A stretch of DNA of 64,000 nucleotides from Bradyrhizobium betae (GCF_004123905.1 NZ_MZXW01000015.1:434001-498000); one strand, 5' to 3'; shown: positions 43,001 through 48,962, counted from the stretch's first letter. Notes: a model not told the origin generated them from the letters alone. Numbers and translations: made by a program.

Positions 43001-45710
43001 CACCCAGAACGTGACGTTCAACTCGCTCGCGACCACCGGCAATAGCGGCGATTCCGGTAACATCAACGTCACCGCCGACAGTGGCTTCATCCTGGCGCAG
43101 ACGGTGATTTCGGGTGGCGTGACCACGCTGGGCTCGGTCTCGGCCCATGGCTCCGCGACGCTGCTGGCCGCCATGACCATCACCGGCAACACGCTCGCCA
43201 CCACGACCGGCGCGGGCCTGCTGACCGCGGCTGGCCCGATCAACTGGAACACGCTCAATGTCGGAACGACGCTGGGTGCGACCGCGAGCCAGGGCAGCAT
43301 CACGTTCCAGACCGCGCAGAGCGGCGGCACGCAGACCATCCACGCCCATGACAACGTGACGTTTAACGCGCTGAGCACGACGGGCATCAATGGCGACGTC
43401 GGCAACGTCAACGTCACCGCCGACAACGGCTTCATTCTGGCGCAGACGGTGATTTCGGGTGGCGTGACCACGCTGGGCTCGCTCTCGGCCCATGGCTCCG
43501 CGACGCTGCTGGCCGCCATGACCATCACCGGCAACACGCTCGCCACCACGACCGGCGCGGGCCTGCTGACCGCCGCCGGCCCGATCAATTGGAACACGCT
43601 CAATGTCGGAACGACGCTGGGTGCGACCTCGGGCCAGGGCAGCATCACGTTCCAGACCGCCCAGAGCGGCGGCACTCAGACCATCCACGCCCATGACAAC
43701 GTGACGTTTAACGCGCTGAGCACGACGGGCATCAATGGCGACGTCGGCAACGTCAACGTCACCGCCGACAACGGCTTCATTCTGGCGCAGACGGTGATTT
43801 CGGGTGGCGTGACCACGCTGGGCTCGCTCTCGGCCCATGGCTCCGCGACGCTGCTGGCCGCCATGACCATCACCGGCAACACGCTCGCCACCACGACCGG
43901 CGCGGGCCTGCTGACCGCCGCCGGCCCGGTCAACTGGAACGTCCTCAATGTCGGGACGACGCTGGGCGCGACCGCGAGCCAGGGCAGCATCACCTTCCAG
44001 ACCGCGCAGAGCGGCGGCACTCAGACCATCCACGCCCATGACAACGTGACGTTTAACGCGCTGACGACGATAGGTGTCAGTGGCGACGCCGGCAGCATCA
44101 ACGTCACCGCGGACAACGGCTTCATCCTGGCGCAGACGGTGATGTCGGGCGGCGTGGCCACGCAGGGCTCGGTTTCGGCCAACGGCTCGGCGAGCCTCGT
44201 TGCCGCCACGACGATCACGGGCAACACGCTCGCCGCCACGGCCGGCGCGGGCCTGCTGACCGCCGCCGGCCCGGTCAACTGGAACGTCCTCAATGTCGGG
44301 ACGACGCTGGGCGCGACCGCGAGCCAGGGCAGCATCACCTTCCAGACCGCGCAGAGCGGCGGCACGCAGACCATCCACGCCCACGACAATGTCACCTTCA
44401 ACGCGCTGACGGCGACGGGCATCAACGGCGACGTCGGCAATATCATCGTCAATGCCGACAACGGCTTCATCCTGGCGCAGACGGTGATGGCTGGCGGCGT
44501 GCCGACGCTGGGCTCGGTTTCGGCCCACGGCTCGGCCAGGCTGATCGCGGCGGGCACCAACACCGGTCACAGCCTCACGGCCACGACCGGCAACGCAGTC
44601 TTGAGCGGCACGGTCGTTCATTGGGACAATCTCAACGTGGGCGGCACGCTCGACGTCACCGCGACCGCTGGAGGGATCACCCTCGGCACCGCCATCAGCG
44701 GCGGCACGCAGACCCTGCATGCCGTGAATGACATCGTCTTCAGCCAGCTCACCACGACCGGGATCCCGGGCGATGCCGGCGCCCTCAACGTCAAGTCTGA
44801 CACCGGCTCGCTCCACGGCGGATCGATCACAGCCAACGGCGAGACGCATTTCGATGTGGCCGGATCGGTCTCGTTCGACCGGATCAGCGGCGACATCGTC
44901 AAGATGACTTCATCGGGTGACCTGACGATCGGCTGGGTCAGCGTCGTGAGGGAGCTCGACCTCGCGGCTGACACGATCAACGTCAAGGGCGAGCAGGTTC
45001 GCTCGAACCCGGCGATCCCGCTGATCATGAACATCACCGGCTATAACGGCGGCGTCGCGAAGTCTGCCAACATCTCGATCGACCCGGACAACGTCATCAT
45101 CAACCAGTTCAGGGTCGTGGACGCGAACGTCTTCACCGACGCGCACGCGGTCACGATCCTGAACGGCTATGTCCCGGGCCAGCTGATGCTGACCACGGCG
45201 ACCCAGCAGGTGCTGCTCAACAACCGCACGCCGGCGCCGTCCAACGGGCCGACGCTCCAGCTCTACCAGCCAGGCGGCGTGTTCACGATGACCCAGGTCG
45301 GCAACGCCAATGTCAGCAACGCCTATGTGGTGTTCTACACCGGCGACATCTCGGCGAGCGTGACCAATTACGGGCCGGGCCACACCTGCTGCTACGGCTT
45401 CACCGGGGCCAGCATGGTGCGCAACGTCCCGGTCGACGGCGAGAGCCGCGAGAACATCGAGACCTGGCTCGCGAAGAAGGACGGCGGGATGTTCTACCTG
45501 CTCGGTCTCTCCGGTCAGGCCCGGCTGGATGCGCTGCTGACGCCGCGGCCGGTCGAGACCATCGGCTCCGGTCCCGCCGTCAACATCGAGGGACTGATCG
45601 ACATGCGCAAGTTGCGCCGCAACGGGCAGCGTGCGGGTCGCCCGGGATGGAAGGACGCTTCTGTTGAGACGGCGAAGCCGGCCGTTGGCCGTCTCGCACA
45701 GGCATGGTAA
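28029..45710 (+). CDS. Giant filamentous haemagglutinin-like adhesin (TpsA, LktA-type)
   Basis: A 5,893-residue exoprotein in one uninterrupted frame. It has an extended signal peptide (polar residues 1-23, hydrophobic 24-40, probable cleavage after L-Q-A at 44) and then the two-partner secretion domain: A-N-V-I-T-P-D-G, F-N-S-F-S-Q-F-S-V, N-L-V-N-I-V and D-P-K-G-F-V-V-G, the last replacing the usual N-P-N-G-I. The body consists of degenerate beta-helical repeats rich in Gly, Ala, Ser, Thr and Asn with few Lys or Cys. Residues 4995-5568 hold four 115-residue tandem copies plus a decayed fifth. Vicinal cysteines occur at 3519/3520, 3962/3963 and 5787/5788. Export should be through the TpsB encoded immediately downstream (7-base overlap). 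Probable function is surface adhesion or biofilm formation; ligand unknown. Confidence 0.92.
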   Translation: MRGPSATRDNNELTLPGLARFRSMSLLCALQMVFLPVFSVRLQAQTANVITPDGRTGTSLQTSGSVTNVTTSTVSGNNAFNSFSQFSVGQGNTVNLQLPTGTQNLVNIVRDAPVYVNGTLNSYMNGAIGGNVYFADPKGFVVGRSGTVNVGSLNVSTPTREFTDSLIGPGGAINGTAVGNLMAGSFPVSPDGNIRIYGRVNAIDGVRLTGQNVFVGGATQRDIANLDHAAKFAASVNSKGLRSASAITVSNGSIHIGAVNNARVNGRLTAQSKTATPSNITVQAGNNIDVGKRASLNIASANGNAGEIRLKAAQNLTVAGGAKFDASAKAGNAGLVDFSANGIIDIGRGVKVNLSADNGKAGTLLIDPTDVVVGDAALGDTGVTLSNSSIVNALAGLSAGADYLIQADHSITLAAHAMIDARRLDGSGHSTGNANNVIIDAPNIEIMNGAQILAQSVNFGGTSYADGNVTLRATASDIKLAGQATAATSITVDGKITGGTISITATSTAVSSFLNGSAAGDFALVGSTLAASLLGLNGGYVAASATATININSHADINGRGDVTISAHATETASDPAVASTLLGSLTPVAAGVVVGKIDGSVTTNVASGATINAGGNLEIKALNDATIAVSALAASTSAQIVPTVAYSKGSVTTTANVETGAHIAAGLVNTSGSTLKVRAINNNSFSTSATSVAAPGTGASGAVGGALAISDITTSVTATLGASLGTSAANRMNGSVLVEATSDTTSNSTMASSIAGLPALVAAIERGLRAVTSPTSIIRDHMGSLVPLNFDFKVAGALSLANSTQSATAAIAQNPSGGAPSIYASGNVAVASNVIDRGVRSNATSSAITKDPVSGESTAISAAVAWGNFTHNSNAYVGGGTLINAANIAVDATTELPITNTWLKWDGLGAVLSHLNGNLGVGGNILTSYANATADAGDTIGIAGSLNHFVVNNNTTAWVAGSASLTATCAAAACGSGTGWSVGMDNGDVHTYDASIQVAATTTTASIDAAGNVGTLGFLTGNTSGGSSVGGALNLVQFNTNTIAGVSDRATLRAADDIAVNAITSDQFVAVAPTSGKAAGALALNGITSLGFLNNTTHASISSQATVYAPTVGILAQQDLSVVTLAGAMSRNTSGGSAVGLAVAYLGANADTAAYIGDNHSDIRPGPFSADDPFAGNSGGSGAVNVDNLTISATTSGRITAAAVAASISEPQASSFSDKAGAAGAGATGGTAGVTTAASKIGSSSGSSTEGLSIDLAGSSSVSDVSLGTSAYIKNTTVNKFTTTGTVVTNTIVQALNDTMLNNGSGSAALNLAGASAQGAAIGGAIAAAMSNNATLAYVSGTTLNNQSSVTVQALNGGSETVVALGVAGSKSNAASLSASVGIITDSANAYIESSTITGQATGVNRALEVDAYQTTNIAIGGGSLYISGGQAGVGIGLTYASIADPTGGNATDAHIRSTSISNYDTLLVMADSASVIAAGAASGGAGSNGLAGAIVVSEITPTTTAYINSGSTVNINVGRVTVLADSGAVSALDTALGNLVKKSNNNHLASDTCTVAGGTGGQNCIDFGAAALNGGTGNGPGASIVSVAGLIQAGKNNVGASIVYNTIATTHSAFIANVLMTAGSNGSVSVSAVDSSKIQAVTIGFGLATGQFAGVGGTTISSIANTVSAAIGNGQSSATQSSVTAKNISVNATDNSSITGTAAVAGASTQGSAAGLALVYSSIANNVSANVTGSKLTASGNVAVGANSNASISTVAVGVAMSSQVGFAGSVATNLMGTNVTASITAAGTNGINGADVTAANNVGVIAGNNDKAAVFAGALSISKGAAGIAGSLVANQITGTTAAYISGANTKVDALGTSTTDTLSVNNGSLVHAFDLGTAQRPSDATPDLTENQDTLRGLAVVASSHQAVVTNVASLAASSSIAIMINPITNVMSGATRAYIDGAAIDTRLTSTTLAPQIEVAASSFSYSGAFGLGIVGTGSGGAGGGATIISTTMSRETFATITNATVGGVQSSSATVGAVTVKANAEQDASSIAVGFNSGSVGLNVFQATTEAYVDGGALTAASLTVNATNNTGIFSANGSGAYGSQAAIGAAFLVQVSSNRTLAYVGDEFHYQGNGAAHTTALNLSGALDVEAKTKNRFEAYAIGGALSTGTAAIAGMANIEIANNTTIAGVYDTTLQGVTGGAAGAVTINANEDVAIKEIAGALAVGASGAGVGVGAAANVIVFKSRTIAESWNSNLNSLGAIDVNALSTKEVLSYAVTAGIGGSVGIGATVGVIIIGTNTADADTQGQQTGQLNQNGNGTIASVNNGTSNTHGSNAVASGTAGNPYSANISSTYDVSNVLSGGNDVVVAQIAGGHVTGTEVNVAATSANAAKMYLLGAGFAKNVGIGAGIGYTSVNSTVLANVSDYGRNGSGVLMAANTPLAVSAPSVAVAAVVKDATTGPYAGKTIDTEAIAGGAALYFGAQAAVAVGNVANTVTALLGGQITGTGGNGAAVMALDSTTQVVFTGGVTGGAVAVGASVATASRTSSVAARVLNGSTINVLKLAVGASGAGTLTTTSTALGGGIVAGVGADAEAHENSSVLAEIGSSASITTSATDIGTLVSASITPNLSSEAIGVSVGGGAVGVAIAQSTVGATVTADVGDNASFSGGALAVTAMALVPTSGTTTWAKALAGGGGSLIGAQGSYAKASENATVSAYGGTGITLPNADVTIAAENDSAQYAEATGLSTGFLALGATVAQTSSSAHTYAYLGAPADMDNLNHGNYTGILRITATGTDTNVSNAKVGAGGTYAGAAAVATTSSTAVTNARFDGGTADDTLYFGGLRINAKHTTNYIASGDAYQASTAGVSAGKAQNDVDSTTTAEIGTHLIINSAGGNMVVIANDIVNQGGGGARSGSGGSFSGAAALSDSHVTQTVNTNIGAGTVLSLNGDPRTSSAFINIEAYNTLNTNDTASLATASFFAGGGAESNMTANATLAVNINARELFSAGKIYIGTAAKMAAANNANASLYGAIAGVGASTNSWVHANQSVNVGAGAKIVAWRDITIYAGLAGDGSVFSSVQAMATTVVYNNTAIPISALYRGTANADDATSLTLAPTSSILGARDIYLGATQGQVTAAGNGSNYNPYLDIFSAKNSDNHSHTSGTGDVALNGLVVAGINNDVTITIELGASTPTLSTTSPYSALTLESVSDVNHFSPVMSWNHQTVQYTVVGNFNPYQLVVNQLASLTGLTEAQVRSQLAAATPTAPASMSPSGTDPTGDVQRQIDTLIKQAPFTSDAAGNAFAFGDIMVSAGNVSILAQKLTGNSGTNPAAPAVIARSSPLIKIENKGLDFMSLGNLTVTDVTGGNITYRQIDHVDPDSHSNVTFTAMPSATPVIDVSATYNRLDPDSGQGIDQNGNVLTRTPDIYFNGAVNNANGLLKIINNLGSVVASQSLSAATVQIVVPKGTFTFLGGIGSFYDSGSAVTSQWASTENRPEDTLTAVMTAATYLGAYGDYYTAPHIGSGSDHPYFYYCCADGSHGVYQPVANADASTIFTARMLMTYYDGLSLYSAIFLPMGRGTPGNTSTPDAGSVPDVNTLKIIEGQSLTSNNVVIAQWKKTTYDGRNVYTDSGPYKTPFNCARDCDDTGFFQVINIQPDAITPKTADAPATATDTRTITGQAVIISASVININGTIQAGSSSNYSVDIGAAAYDAINGSNGLKNRNNGADFAAAQANARNGVYYDISGSVTASASGDAKIGVRYNALTDQLILNGVAQGAGGYVYLNGKIISTSTDSTQTQGNIEIKGGAGTVTVNNTSGLALVTNTINTGATAQSVVEIVDQLKGKTTWWVYDPKAASSQQVSRYEVNSVTANAIDPSMLAARTGTAGIQYATKENMLYQWVDTATLDRLPTSTQFDYGWSFTQTAGQDWTRATSLVSGTQTSNYQKVTTATGSYHWAGGVNPDGTPVGLNTHSNACCGADAQYNWYQQIYDHLTLTLTNTVKASNPINIKFTGGSSSDVVVNSTSGIVINGSINNLQGTTTLAATGANSSITVGANANNPVISGTSVTLRGDGGIGTLGTTKAPVQVQLYGGSLTASSIDHDIAISAIGALSINQVKVNSAGATPQGNVFLSATGDINSASAYNVANPVVIGKNIEINSTSGAIGAKSAVVNGASTLTNINPLVIQATGTVQANGAVDGGVLDSASATGTYIIQSKGDLRLGTIQSTGGPVFLEAAGSDGNQASILNGRAAVGLTQAQSQHLQDVWASLDLLSGNAATNAVNSYQSMVTSAYNDYFQLKNIAFPNGSTYNPTSVGLTVLRAQVAAKLGIDPANVTTTQMKTEATTRFLRDQFLLGKITTDELKTSLTTLLGTVPTDPLGTVFGSSLSTTLFTKLFDGVSTSNQRMPSNTALQTALNTYNANYAYTLASTERVYGIITAGSQWTQSQLAYTVSSSAVGAAPPPIDENVVANVSANQIMLYAPRGSVGNSAAPQTFTFTSVDSSSLTPEQRGLLATAGPGQLTVGAVTDPTTHVTTYTVSLSQQNLVVVDNPIAISAKALTNVYLGSKNSLALGGVTANYGPISAAQANGIAVTGRGDVKLDAVNSISANVSGPVISGDIANLTLIAEHGNVGAPGAAGSNPAANSNALQIAFADPSNDQLDQVASAQGIYVKQTTGDLILGNISAGNAIQLAATGSIYAEAGFADRSAIHILGADLDLRAGGSIGFNGSTFQPLQVNISGAVTGSAVGDLSLLAVTGDLMVGTSGANGTLTAGGAMTLNVARGALAINADITSGGLMQLLANRGMTFAAGTSTAPVVATSSSDGVTLVAATLSMGAYSAINAAGLISVTTTGDATIGQLNSSLSYATASNAPSVIVTAGGVASLGAILDNGDGQTKFVASGAGAEVSLSASNGIGSAASRFTVNAARLSASASAGGIYLKALTDTEATLLSAVKGSVDIIGTGGLTLDQVVAGTATGASGSFSAVASNGSIVIGTAESSGSQTVHATQNVTFNSLATTGNSGDSGNINVTADSGFILAQTVISGGVTTLGSVSAHGSATLLAAMTITGNTLATTTGAGLLTAAGPINWNTLNVGTTLGATASQGSITFQTAQSGGTQTIHAHDNVTFNALSTTGINGDVGNVNVTADNGFILAQTVISGGVTTLGSLSAHGSATLLAAMTITGNTLATTTGAGLLTAAGPINWNTLNVGTTLGATSGQGSITFQTAQSGGTQTIHAHDNVTFNALSTTGINGDVGNVNVTADNGFILAQTVISGGVTTLGSLSAHGSATLLAAMTITGNTLATTTGAGLLTAAGPVNWNVLNVGTTLGATASQGSITFQTAQSGGTQTIHAHDNVTFNALTTIGVSGDAGSINVTADNGFILAQTVMSGGVATQGSVSANGSASLVAATTITGNTLAATAGAGLLTAAGPVNWNVLNVGTTLGATASQGSITFQTAQSGGTQTIHAHDNVTFNALTATGINGDVGNIIVNADNGFILAQTVMAGGVPTLGSVSAHGSARLIAAGTNTGHSLTATTGNAVLSGTVVHWDNLNVGGTLDVTATAGGITLGTAISGGTQTLHAVNDIVFSQLTTTGIPGDAGALNVKSDTGSLHGGSITANGETHFDVAGSVSFDRISGDIVKMTSSGDLTIGWVSVVRELDLAADTINVKGEQVRSNPAIPLIMNITGYNGGVAKSANISIDPDNVIINQFRVVDANVFTDAHAVTILNGYVPGQLMLTTATQQVLLNNRTPAPSNGPTLQLYQPGGVFTMTQVGNANVSNAYVVFYTGDISASVTNYGPGHTCCYGFTGASMVRNVPVDGESRENIETWLAKKDGGMFYLLGLSGQARLDALLTPRPVETIGSGPAVNIEGLIDMRKLRRNGQRAGRPGWKDASVETAKPAVGRLAQAW
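43011..44732 (+). repeat. In-frame tandem repeats, 345-base period, in the adhesin
   Basis: Four copies of a 345-base (115-codon) unit start at 43011, 43356, 43701 and 44046, followed by a degenerate 342-base copy from 44391. Anchors such as TCAATGTCGG...ACGACGCTGG recur at exactly 345-base spacing (43261, 43606, 43951, 44296). Copies starting at 43356 and 43701 are almost identical over their first two-thirds, showing recent duplication. Period is a multiple of three, so copy-number change keeps the frame. Confidence 0.93.
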
Positions 45711-47416
45711 CGGGATTCGGGATGCGGATTTGGGGGGCAGCATTGGGGGTGGGGCTTGCAGCGTGCTGCATCATGCCCGCGCGTGCCCAGGTGCCCTCGA
45801 TCAATCCCGGCGTGATCCAGACCGACGTCGACCGGCAGCGCCGCCAGCTCGAACAGCAGAGCGCGCCGCCAAAACTCAACGGTCCCGCGGTGATCGGCGG
45901 CGAGCGGGAGAAATCCCAGCTGCTCAAGCCGGGCGGACCGAAATTCCGCCTGCGCAAGGTCGAGTTCGGCTCCTCCAAATTCATCACGCCGTCGGAGCTC
46001 GACGAGATCGCGAAGAAATATGTCGGCCAGAACGTCGACATTGCCGCGCTGTTGCAGCTCGTCGCCGACATCAACGCCGTCTACGCCGCGCGCGGCATCG
46101 TCACGGGCATCGCGACGCTGCCGGAACAGGATCCGAAGGACGGCGTGGTCAAGATCAAGCTCACCGAAGGCCGGCTCCAGAAAACGACCATCGAGGGTAA
46201 CAAGCAGACTCGCACCGATTACATCCTGCAGCGTGTGAGGGAGCCCGAAGGCGAGATCCTTGACGTTCCAAAACTCAATCGCGACGTGATCTGGTTCAAC
46301 CGGACCAACGATGTGCAGATCAAGGCACTGCTCCAGCCCGGCACGAGTTTTGGCCTGACCGACCTCCAGTTCGCGGTGATCGAGCCGCCGATCGACACCT
46401 TGCAGCTCTTCACCGACAATCAGGGCTCCGAGAATACCGGGCGCTGGGAGGGCGGGGCCTTCTACAAGCGACACGGCCTGTTCGGCGTCGACGACCGCCT
46501 GACCTTCTACGGCGTGCGGTCCGACGGCAATCTCAACGGCAACGTCGCCTACAGCATTCCCGTCAATCCGTGGGGCGGCCGCGTCGGCGTCAGCTATACC
46601 GAAGGCAAGATCAAGATCGTCCAGGGACCGTTCGTCGCGCTCGACGTCACCGGGCGCTCGAGCCAGGCCGCGGTCAATGTCAGCCAGCCGGTCTGGGTGA
46701 CGCAGAACTGGCTGGTGCTGCTCAACGCCGCGGAGACCGAGGGCAAGACCGTCAGCCGCTTCGCCACGGTCGCCGTCACCGAGGATCACTACGACAAGGC
46801 CACAGCCGGCGTCTCGGTGACCAATTCAGGCAACACCTATTCGATCACGGTCTCGCCGGCGGTGAACTACATCGCGTGGCAGGACCATGTGCTCGGCAAC
46901 AACCGCGCGTTCAACACCTATACCGGCTCGCTGATCGCATCCAGCACCGCGGGGCCGGCGAATTTCAGCGCCAACGTCTTGGCGAGCTGGCAATACACGC
47001 AGGAGAAGCTGCTGCCGGGCGACCAGATCTTTTCGATCGGCGGCCCCACGACCGTGCGCGGCTATCCCTCCAACTCGGCGTCCGGCGACAGCGGCTACTA
47101 TTTCAACGCCGAGCTGCACTACAACTGGTCGCAATGGCTGAGGGGTTTTGACACCTACATCTTCGCCGACTGGGGCGGAGTGTATTCGACATTCCCCGGC
47201 GTCACCGAACTGGCCTCGGTCGGCGTCGGCTTCTCCTGGACCTATGCGTCGTTCATGACGTTCGAGGCGAATTATGCGACGCCGCTGAAGATGGCGGTCT
47301 CGACCCAGAACCATTACGAGGCCTATGGCCGTGTCATCTTGCGTCCGCTGTTGATGTTCGAGAAGCCGGAAAGCCGCGCGCCCGTGGCGGCGGTGGCGGG
47401 CAAGAGCAAGTCGTAG
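45704..47416 (+). CDS. ShlB/FhaC/HecB-family outer-membrane transporter (TpsB)
   Basis: A 570-residue outer-membrane protein that should secrete the adhesin encoded just upstream. It has an N-terminal signal (cleavage near A-R-A at about residue 28), a short linker helix, a POTRA-like region starting F-R-L-R-K-V-E-F-G (about 83-165, ending V-K-I-K-L-T-E-G-R-L) and then an Omp85-type beta-barrel. The conserved loop-6 motif V-R-G-Y is at residues 451-454. The last strand ends before a short polar tail, so the terminus is not the usual aromatic residue. ATG at 45704 overlaps the adhesin stop by 7 bases; an in-frame ATG at 45722 (M-R-I-W-G) is an alternative that also gives a signal peptide. Confidence 0.93.
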   Translation: MVTGFGMRIWGAALGVGLAACCIMPARAQVPSINPGVIQTDVDRQRRQLEQQSAPPKLNGPAVIGGEREKSQLLKPGGPKFRLRKVEFGSSKFITPSELDEIAKKYVGQNVDIAALLQLVADINAVYAARGIVTGIATLPEQDPKDGVVKIKLTEGRLQKTTIEGNKQTRTDYILQRVREPEGEILDVPKLNRDVIWFNRTNDVQIKALLQPGTSFGLTDLQFAVIEPPIDTLQLFTDNQGSENTGRWEGGAFYKRHGLFGVDDRLTFYGVRSDGNLNGNVAYSIPVNPWGGRVGVSYTEGKIKIVQGPFVALDVTGRSSQAAVNVSQPVWVTQNWLVLLNAAETEGKTVSRFATVAVTEDHYDKATAGVSVTNSGNTYSITVSPAVNYIAWQDHVLGNNRAFNTYTGSLIASSTAGPANFSANVLASWQYTQEKLLPGDQIFSIGGPTTVRGYPSNSASGDSGYYFNAELHYNWSQWLRGFDTYIFADWGGVYSTFPGVTELASVGVGFSWTYASFMTFEANYATPLKMAVSTQNHYEAYGRVILRPLLMFEKPESRAPVAAVAGKSKS

Positions 47417-47438
47417 CGGCTGGGTGCTTCTCTCTCTT

Positions 47439-47526
47439 CGTCAGTGCGAGGAGCCCTTGCGACGAAACAATCCAGACTGTCTCCCCGGAAAGACTCTGGA
47501 TTGCTTCGCTGCGCTCGCAATGACGG
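47439..47526. repeat. Long palindromic intergenic repeat, second family
   Basis: An 88-base inverted repeat: CGTCAGTGCGAGGAGC and ACAATCCAGA on the left match TCTGGATTGCTTCG and CTCGCAATGACGG on the right, around a CTCCCCGGAA centre. This GTCATTGCGAGC / AAGCAATCCAG type is unrelated in sequence to the 131-base doublets. It lies between the convergent ends of tpsB and bluB, where it could terminate both transcripts. Confidence 0.85.
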
Positions 47527-47542
47527 AGGATGGAGCGCCTGA

Positions 47543-48175
47543 TTAACGCCGCAGTGTGAACTCGCTCGCTTCCCGCCGGTGCTCCCATTTCGCCCGTTCC
47601 AGCTCGGGCTGGTCGCATTCGGCCTCGGGATAGCCGACGCAGAGATAGGCGATGAATTTCCAGGTACTGGGCACGTCGAGAATGGCGTGGATGCGATCCG
47701 GATTGAGGATCGACACCCAGCCGAGCCCGATGCCTTCGGCACGCGCGGCGAGCCACATCGCGGTGATGGCGGCGACCACGGAATATTCCGTCGTCTCCGG
47801 CATGGTGGCGCGGCCGAGGCCGTGGCCGATATCGCTGGCCTTGTCGGCGAACACGGCGAGGTGGCCGGGGGCCTGTTCGAGGCCCGACAGTTTGAGCGCG
47901 GCATAGCGTGCGGCACGTTCGCCGGAATAGCAATTCAGCGCATCGGCATTGCATGCCCTGAAGTTGTCGATCACCGCGCGACGCCGCGCGGCATCGTCGA
48001 CGATGACGAAGCGCCAGGGCTGGCTCAGGCCGACCGAGGGCGAGAGGCAGGCGGTCTCGATCAGGCGGTCGATCGCGCCGTCCGGCAGCGGATCGCTGCG
48101 AAAGCGGCGCACGTCGCGGCGCCACACGAACAGCTCGTGCAGTTGTTGGCGAAAGGCATCGTCGAACTCGACCAT
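47543..48175 (-). CDS. bluB: 5,6-dimethylbenzimidazole synthase BluB
   Basis: A 210-residue nitroreductase-fold enzyme that breaks down reduced FMN with oxygen to make dimethylbenzimidazole, the lower ligand of B12. Typical features are W-R-R-D-V-R-R-F-R near residue 18, S-P-S-V-G-L-S-Q-P-W-R-F near residue 46 and E-G-I-G-L-G-W-V-S-I-L-N-P near residue 150. The start M-V-E-F-D-D at 48175 lies four bases after the cobS stop; a Met 11 codons upstream overlaps cobS and is less likely. It is the third gene of a cobU-cobS-bluB operon and supplies the base that CobS attaches. Confidence 0.93.
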   Translation of the reverse strand: MVEFDDAFRQQLHELFVWRRDVRRFRSDPLPDGAIDRLIETACLSPSVGLSQPWRFVIVDDAARRRAVIDNFRACNADALNCYSGERAARYAALKLSGLEQAPGHLAVFADKASDIGHGLGRATMPETTEYSVVAAITAMWLAARAEGIGLGWVSILNPDRIHAILDVPSTWKFIAYLCVGYPEAECDQPELERAKWEHRREASEFTLRR

Positions 48176-48179
48176 GAGG

Positions 48180-48962
48180 TCAGCGTCCCATCTGGAAGGC
48201 TGCGGCAACCAGCAGGATCAGGATCTCACCTGTCTGCTCGAATGCGCCGAGGATGTCGCCGGTCTGCCCGCCGATCTGGCGGATGGCGAGGCGCGCCAGT
48301 ATCAGGCCGGCGAGCGACAGCAGGATCAGGCCGACCAGCGCCTTGCCCGGCCCAAGCGCGAGCGCGAGCGCGAGCGTTCCAACAGCAAATGCGACGGCCA
48401 CGCTGCGGCCCGGCGGCGCTCCGGCGCTCGCCGAAAGCCCATCCGGCCGTGCCGGTGGGACCAGCGACATGAAGGCCGGCACGCCCGCACGTGCCGCGGC
48501 ATGCGCGGCGCAAAGCGCAAGCGTGACGGCCCACGGATTCGCGATTGCCGCGAGCGCGCTCCAGCGCAGGCCAAAGGACAGAATCAGCGCGCAGACGCCA
48601 TAGGTGCCGGTCCGGCTGTCGCGCATGATCTCGAGCTTGCGATCGCGCGTACGGCCACCGCCGAGCCCGTCGGCGGTGTCGGCAAGCCCGTCCTCGTGCA
48701 GCGCGCCGGTGATGAGGGCGGTCGTCGCGAGTGCGAGCAGGGCAGCAAGGTTCGGTGTCAGTCCGAACCGGATGGCGATCTTGTAGATCAACGCGCCGGC
48801 AAGGCCGACCAGCAGCCCCGCGAGGGGAAGCGCCCAGGTCGCCCGCGCGACGGCACCGTCGGCTGCGGGCTTCGTCGATGCGACGGGAAGGATCGTCACG
48901 AACGACGCCGCCATCCTGAGATCGGCGATGACGTCCTTGAGAAGCTCGGCGCGCGGCATCAT
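48180..48962 (-). CDS. cobS: Adenosylcobinamide-GDP ribazoletransferase (CobS/CobV)
   Basis: A 260-residue integral membrane enzyme that joins adenosylcobinamide-GDP and alpha-ribazole to form the nucleotide loop. About six hydrophobic segments are seen, with the family motif H-E-D-G-L-A-D-T-A-D-G-L-G-G and then R-x-R-K-L-E-I-M-R-D-S-R-T-G-T-Y-G between residues 95 and 125; the acidic residues bind Mg. It overlaps cobU by four bases. Named CobV in the Pseudomonas denitrificans scheme. Confidence 0.94.
   Translation of the reverse strand: MMPRAELLKDVIADLRMAASFVTILPVASTKPAADGAVARATWALPLAGLLVGLAGALIYKIAIRFGLTPNLAALLALATTALITGALHEDGLADTADGLGGGRTRDRKLEIMRDSRTGTYGVCALILSFGLRWSALAAIANPWAVTLALCAAHAAARAGVPAFMSLVPPARPDGLSASAGAPPGRSVAVAFAVGTLALALALGPGKALVGLILLSLAGLILARLAIRQIGGQTGDILGAFEQTGEILILLVAAAFQMGR

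Noticed and set aside
43011..44732. Assembly artefact as the explanation for the adhesin tandem repeats
   Set aside because: Units differ at scattered positions, the fourth and fifth copies are clearly diverged, and the frame is intact, so the repeats are real, although copy number could still be mis-assembled.
39078..44849. A 1,923-codon open frame antisense to the adhesin, and similar antisense frames at 28101-31001 and 35718-38615
   Set aside because: They mirror the codon periodicity of the GC-rich, Gly/Ala/Thr-rich repeat protein; translations are Arg/Asp/Gly/Val-rich with no domain, no signal and no spaced ribosome site. The sense frame has secretion domain, signal peptide and partner gene.
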